NCBI GenBank assembly: GCA_000824805.1
Contig: CCNA01000045.1
Coordinates: forward strand, 62,001 to 126,000
Length of the DNA stretch: 64,000 nucleotides
Origin: Mesorhizobium sp. SOD10
GTDB lineage: Bacteria; Pseudomonadota; Alphaproteobacteria; Rhizobiales; Rhizobiaceae
Direction: 5' to 3'
Shown: positions 62,935 through 64,000 of the stretch, piece by piece
How positions within the stretch are numbered: the first letter of the stretch is position 1
How the letters are laid out: the number at the start of each line of letters is the position of its first letter
Program-made: the position numbers and the translations under genes
The notes under the pieces: generated by a model
What the model saw: only the letters and a program-made list of their open reading frames with translations
Database searches by the model: none
Told to the model about the DNA's origin: nothing

Positions 62935-64000
62935 CTCGCGCGACGGCGCGAAAGAGGCCACGTCCTTCCCGATCATAGGCATCGGCGCGTCGGCCGGCGG
63001 CATCGCGGCATTGCAGCAATTCTTCCCCAAGGTGCCGGCGGACAGCGGCTTTGCCTATGTGGTGATTCAACATCTCGACGCCGAGCACGAAAGCGTCCTT
63101 GCCAGCATCATCCAGCGCTCCACCACGATGGAAACGCAAACGGTGGTCGAGGGCATGGAGATCGAGCCCGACAAGATCTACGTCACGCCGCCAGGTGTGT
63201 CGGTGATGCTGCGTGGCCAGCATTTTCATATGACCAAGATGGTGGCGACGCGCGCCAGGCGGACGCCGATCGACGATTTCTTCACCTCCCTGGCCGAGGA
63301 GCAGTCGGAACAGGCGGCAGCGCTGATCCTCTCCGGAACCGGCAGCGACGGCACGATCGGACTGAAGGCGGTGAAGGAGCGCGGTGGCCTGACGCTTGCC
63401 CAGGAAAGTGCCGAATATGACGGCATGATGCGCAGCGCCGTGCAGACCGGCCTCGTCGACATGGTGATGCCAGCCGAGGAGATGGCCGCAAAGCTGGTTG
63501 GTTATTTCAACCACGCCAACCGCAACGAAAGCGAGCGCGACCGCCGCAACCGCGATGTAGCCGACCAGCTTTCGCGCATCACGGCGCTGCTGCGCGTGCG
63601 AACCGGCCATGATTTCAGCGGCTACAAGGACAATACCATCCTCAGGCGCATTCAGCGCCGCATGCAGGTGCTGCAGATCGACGACCCATCCGCCTTTTAC
63701 GAGCGGCTACGCGACGAGCCACAGCAGATCGATCTGCTGTTCCAGGACCTTTTGATCGGCGTCACCAGCTTCTTCCGCGACGAGCACGCCTTCGATGTCC
63801 TGGAAAGACTTGTCATCCCCCGGCTGTTCGAGGACCGCAAGCCCGACGAGACGATCCGCGTATGGGTGCCGGGCTGCGCCACGGGCGAAGAGGCCTATTC
63901 GATCGCCATGCTCCTGAAGGAGAATGCGCCACGGGGCGCCGCCTCGCCCAATCTGCAGATCTTCGCCACCGACATCGACGAGCGCGCGCTGGAGGTGGCT
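62888..64000 (+). CDS. CheB-CheR fusion protein, N-terminal part (cut by window edge)
   Basis: At least 371 codons, continuing past the window. After a basic leader (MAQAARKASKKKASASSRDG) a CheB domain carries IGIGASAGGIAAL (Ser), YVVIQHLD (His) and LILSGTGSDGTIGL (Asp). A CheR part follows from about residue 240: ILRRIQRRMQ, QDLLIGVTSFFRDEHAF and the SAM-binding VWVPGCATGEEAYSIAML. Known members continue with PAS and often histidine kinase domains. ATG 62888 lies inside the upstream gene, an overlap of 47 bp that suggests translational coupling. Confidence 0.9.
   Translation, partial: MAQAARKASKKKASASSRDGAKEATSFPIIGIGASAGGIAALQQFFPKVPADSGFAYVVIQHLDAEHESVLASIIQRSTTMETQTVVEGMEIEPDKIYVTPPGVSVMLRGQHFHMTKMVATRARRTPIDDFFTSLAEEQSEQAAALILSGTGSDGTIGLKAVKERGGLTLAQESAEYDGMMRSAVQTGLVDMVMPAEEMAAKLVGYFNHANRNESERDRRNRDVADQLSRITALLRVRTGHDFSGYKDNTILRRIQRRMQVLQIDDPSAFYERLRDEPQQIDLLFQDLLIGVTSFFRDEHAFDVLERLVIPRLFEDRKPDETIRVWVPGCATGEEAYSIAMLLKENAPRGAASPNLQIFATDIDERALEVA

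Overview
The window looks like the chromosome of a rhizobial alphaproteobacterium, most plausibly Mesorhizobium or a close relative. The evidence is high GC, rhizobial gene families (DUF982 proteins, phasin, a PdhS-like kinase, an ScfR-type regulator beside isocitrate lyase), a tRNA-His of the alphaproteobacterial type (no G-1, A73), and a CtrA-type TTAA-N7-TTAA box. The genus is inferred from pattern recognition, not from a search.

Region 1 (1-27,400) is core-like. It holds the start of zwf (glucose-6-phosphate dehydrogenase), an SDR, a divergent Mur ligase and an SH3 protein. A putrescine-catabolism pair follows (PuuB-like oxidase, PuuA-like ligase), interrupted by a small four-helix-bundle gene that is bracketed by inverted arrays of one 8-bp repeat. 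Next come a HAD hydrolase, a stand-alone receiver protein, aceA with a divergent ScfR/RamB-type regulator, a DMT exporter, a complete potFGHI-type polyamine ABC operon, an AsmA protein, acetoacetyl-CoA synthetase, a 1346-residue PdhS-like histidine kinase and a phasin. Putrescine uptake (pot) and gamma-glutamylation (puu) belong to one pathway. AceA, acetoacetyl-CoA synthetase and phasin point to acetyl-CoA/PHB metabolism. Two RNA candidates lie here: a structured element before a terminator (about 22,161-22,265) and, 3' of the phasin gene, three consecutive hairpins whose 10-nt loops are identical and carry the anti-Shine-Dalgarno sequence CCTCCTCCC (27,140-27,243).

Region 2 (27,457-58,204) is a roughly 30.7-kb island inserted at the 3' end of tRNA-His. 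The last 17 bp of the tRNA recur exactly at 58,188-58,204. Three sets of three 12-bp iterons (TTGTGNNACNNA-like) mark the left end, the right end and the sequence just outside the right end. A 49-codon integrase-like remnant follows the left set. The cargo is a surface or exopolysaccharide system: an ExoF/Wza-like exporter with eight 11-residue repeats, an eight-gene minus-strand operon (flavoprotein, GT2 remnant, two GT4s, a large membrane protein, DUF1616, flippase, acyltransferase remnant), an ATP-grasp enzyme next to a GINT1-like protein, DUF4832, GT2 enzymes, and a secreted GH16-RTX glycanase. LuxR-type regulators with degenerate receivers stand at both ends and a Crp/Fnr regulator lies near the left one. 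The island also carries fossils (IS481, IS200, truncated flavoprotein, internally deleted GT2) and long empty stretches, so it is partly decayed.

Region 3 (58,205-64,000) returns to chromosome-like sequence: a small hypothetical protein, a DUF982 protein, a stress-type SDR, a YihY/BrkB membrane protein, a CheB-type methylesterase with a zinc-ribbon tail, and the start of a CheB-CheR fusion that runs off the window.
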